A DNA stretch of 23,472 bases from BOKV01 sp041742235 (GTDB lineage Bacteria; Pseudomonadota; Alphaproteobacteria; Rhizobiales; Rhizobiaceae), in NCBI GenBank assembly GCA_041742235.1, contig JBGSJA010000289.1, positions 1 to 23,472 on the forward strand. The letters run 5' to 3'. The first letter of the stretch is position 1, and the number at the start of each line of letters is the position of its first letter. The notes below the pieces were generated by a model, which worked only from the letters and a program-made list of their open reading frames with translations, was not told the origin of the DNA and did no database searches. Below are positions 22,422-23,472 of this stretch, one piece after another. The position numbers were made by a program, and so were the translations under genes.

Positions 22422-23111
22422 TCACATCTGTGCCAGTCTGGTGCCGTGCGTGGAAAGCGCGGACTCGCCTGTAATGATGTATTCGATCGTTTCGGCCAGG
22501 TTCGTCGCATGATCGCCGATGCGTTCGATATTCTTGGCGCAAAACAGAAGATGCGTGCAGATGGTGATGTTGCGTGGGTCTTCCATCATGTAGGTCAAGA
22601 GTTCGCGGAAAAGCGAGGTATAGACCTGGTCGATCTCGTCGTCGCGGGCGATGACTTCGCGGGCCTTTTCCACGTCCTTGTGCACATAGGCGTCGAGCAC
22701 GTTCTTCAGCTGCTCCAGCGCCAGCCGGTTGAGGTGGTCGAGGCCGTGCAATACCTTCTTGGGGAAGGTCACGTCGCCGATTTCCTTGGTACGCTTGGCG
22801 ATGCTCTTGCCCATGTCGCCGACCCGTTCGAGATCGCCGGCCATGCGCAACGCGCCGATGATTTCACGAAGGTCGACCGCCATTGGCTGGCGCTTGGCAA
22901 TCACCACGAAGACATGCTCGTCGAGTTCGTGCTGCAGATTGTCGAGCACCAGGTCCTGCGCGATGATCGATTCAGCCATGGCCTTGTCGCCGCGCATGAG
23001 CGCGGACACGGATTGCGCCACCATGCTTTCGGCATGGCCGCCCATTTCCGTCACCTTCCGCGAAATCAGCCGGAGGTCTTCGTCGAATGCTGTAACCGTA
23101 TGATCTGTCAT
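22422..23111 (-). CDS. phoU: Phosphate signalling protein PhoU
   Basis: A 229-residue PhoU, made of two three-helix bundles, which links the Pst transporter to PhoR and keeps the regulon off in high phosphate. The metal-binding E/DXXXD-type motifs are visible in both halves: GDLERVGDMGKSIAKR in the first and KNIERIGDHATNLAE in the second. The ATG at 23111 (MTDHTVTAFDEDL) has AAAGGCC upstream; the longer open frame runs back into pstB and is rejected. It lies 43 bp after pstB and 8-29 bp before phoB depending on the phoB start, so the three form one operon. Confidence 0.97.
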   Translation of the reverse strand: MTDHTVTAFDEDLRLISRKVTEMGGHAESMVAQSVSALMRGDKAMAESIIAQDLVLDNLQHELDEHVFVVIAKRQPMAVDLREIIGALRMAGDLERVGDMGKSIAKRTKEIGDVTFPKKVLHGLDHLNRLALEQLKNVLDAYVHKDVEKAREVIARDDEIDQVYTSLFRELLTYMMEDPRNITICTHLLFCAKNIERIGDHATNLAETIEYIITGESALSTHGTRLAQM

Positions 23112-23154
23112 CGGGCGGCCTTTCGGATAAATGGGGGCGTCGGCGACGGGCGCA

Positions 23155-23472
23155 TCAGCCATAACGGCCGGTGATGTAATCCTGCGTCTTCTGCTGGCTC
23201 GGGTTGGTGAAGATCTTGTTCGTCTCGTCCACTTCGACCAGGTTTCCAAGATGGAACATGGCCGTACGCTGGGAAACGCGCGCAGCCTGCTGCATGGAGT
23301 GCGTGACGATCACGATCGTGTAGTTCTGCCGCAACTCGCTGATGAGTTCCTCGACCTTGGCGGTCGCGATCGGGTCAAGCGCCGAGCAGGGTTCGTCCAT
23401 CAGGATGACTTCGGGGCTGACGGCAATGGCGCGCGCAATGCACAGTCGCTGCTGCTGGCCACCGGACAGACC
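23155..23472 (-). CDS. pstB: Phosphate ABC transporter ATP-binding protein PstB (C-terminal part)
   Basis: The last 105 codons of the ATPase of the high-affinity phosphate importer. The visible part starts exactly at the ABC signature (GLSGGQQQRLCIARAIA), followed by Walker B (VILMDEPCSALDP), the H-loop (IVIVTHSMQQAARVS) and the PstB-typical end FTNPSQQKTQDYITGRYG. Walker A and the start codon lie beyond the window edge. The SALDP and THSMQQAARVS segments separate PstB from other ABC ATPases. It is first in the visible pstB-phoU-phoB order; pstSCA would be expected further along. Confidence 0.97.
   Translation of the reverse strand, partial: GLSGGQQQRLCIARAIAVSPEVILMDEPCSALDPIATAKVEELISELRQNYTIVIVTHSMQQAARVSQRTAMFHLGNLVEVDETNKIFTNPSQQKTQDYITGRYG

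Noticed and set aside
22413..22542. Longer PhoB start at 22542
   Set aside because: It would overlap the end of phoU by 121 bases and adds Arg/His-rich sequence unlike any response regulator; starts at 22413 or 22392 fit the family.

Overview
The window is a stretch of chromosome from an alphaproteobacterium, most likely of the order Hyphomicrobiales (Rhizobiales), perhaps near Mesorhizobium or its relatives. The signs are high GC, a GcrA cell-cycle regulator beside pstB-phoU-phoB, a class I lysyl-tRNA synthetase, a SAM-II riboswitch in front of metZ, a double-domain dCTP deaminase and a DUF6460-type membrane protein. Coding density is very high. I see no insertion sequences, tRNA or rRNA genes, CRISPR arrays or phage structural genes. 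The genus is inference.

Left third (1-7051). The window opens inside a ribonuclease T2 gene. A repair pair follows: a beta-CASP exonuclease whose stop overlaps the start of an ATP-dependent DNA ligase. Next is a small membrane protein, whose stop codon overlaps that of a convergent SDR dehydrogenase; the SDR is translationally coupled to a class I methyltransferase. Divergent from these is a 2-hydroxychromene-2-carboxylate isomerase-like protein, followed by a two-gene unit of a LexA-like S24 repressor and a membrane-anchored thermonuclease-fold protein that appears to lack catalytic residues.

Middle (7059-14884). A class I LysRS is on the minus strand. Divergent from it are a TerB-like gene and a sterol-desaturase-family membrane hydroxylase. 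Then come a periplasmic amino-acid-type binding protein (minus), a large family 2 membrane glycosyltransferase paired with a secreted pentapeptide-repeat protein (plus), and the dCTP deaminase (minus).

Right third (14885-23472). A SAM-II riboswitch precedes metZ, which ends stop-on-stop against a CDP-alcohol phosphatidyltransferase. Next are apaG and the minus-strand cluster argD-argF-hslO, transcribed behind a strong promoter and two tandem terminator-like hairpins. The longest gene-free stretch (20669-21137) lies between argD and gcrA. It holds this arg leader, a near-consensus DnaA box and four GATTC (GANTC, CcrM) sites spaced 30-32 bp apart. gcrA converges on phoB, and the minus-strand order pstB-phoU-phoB runs out of the window inside pstB.

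No single locus is clearly a new multi-gene system. The most interesting signals are regulatory: the phased GANTC array before gcrA, the double-hairpin arg leader, the S24 regulator with its operator-like dyad and apparently inactive nuclease partner, and a run of convergent gene pairs with almost no space for terminators.
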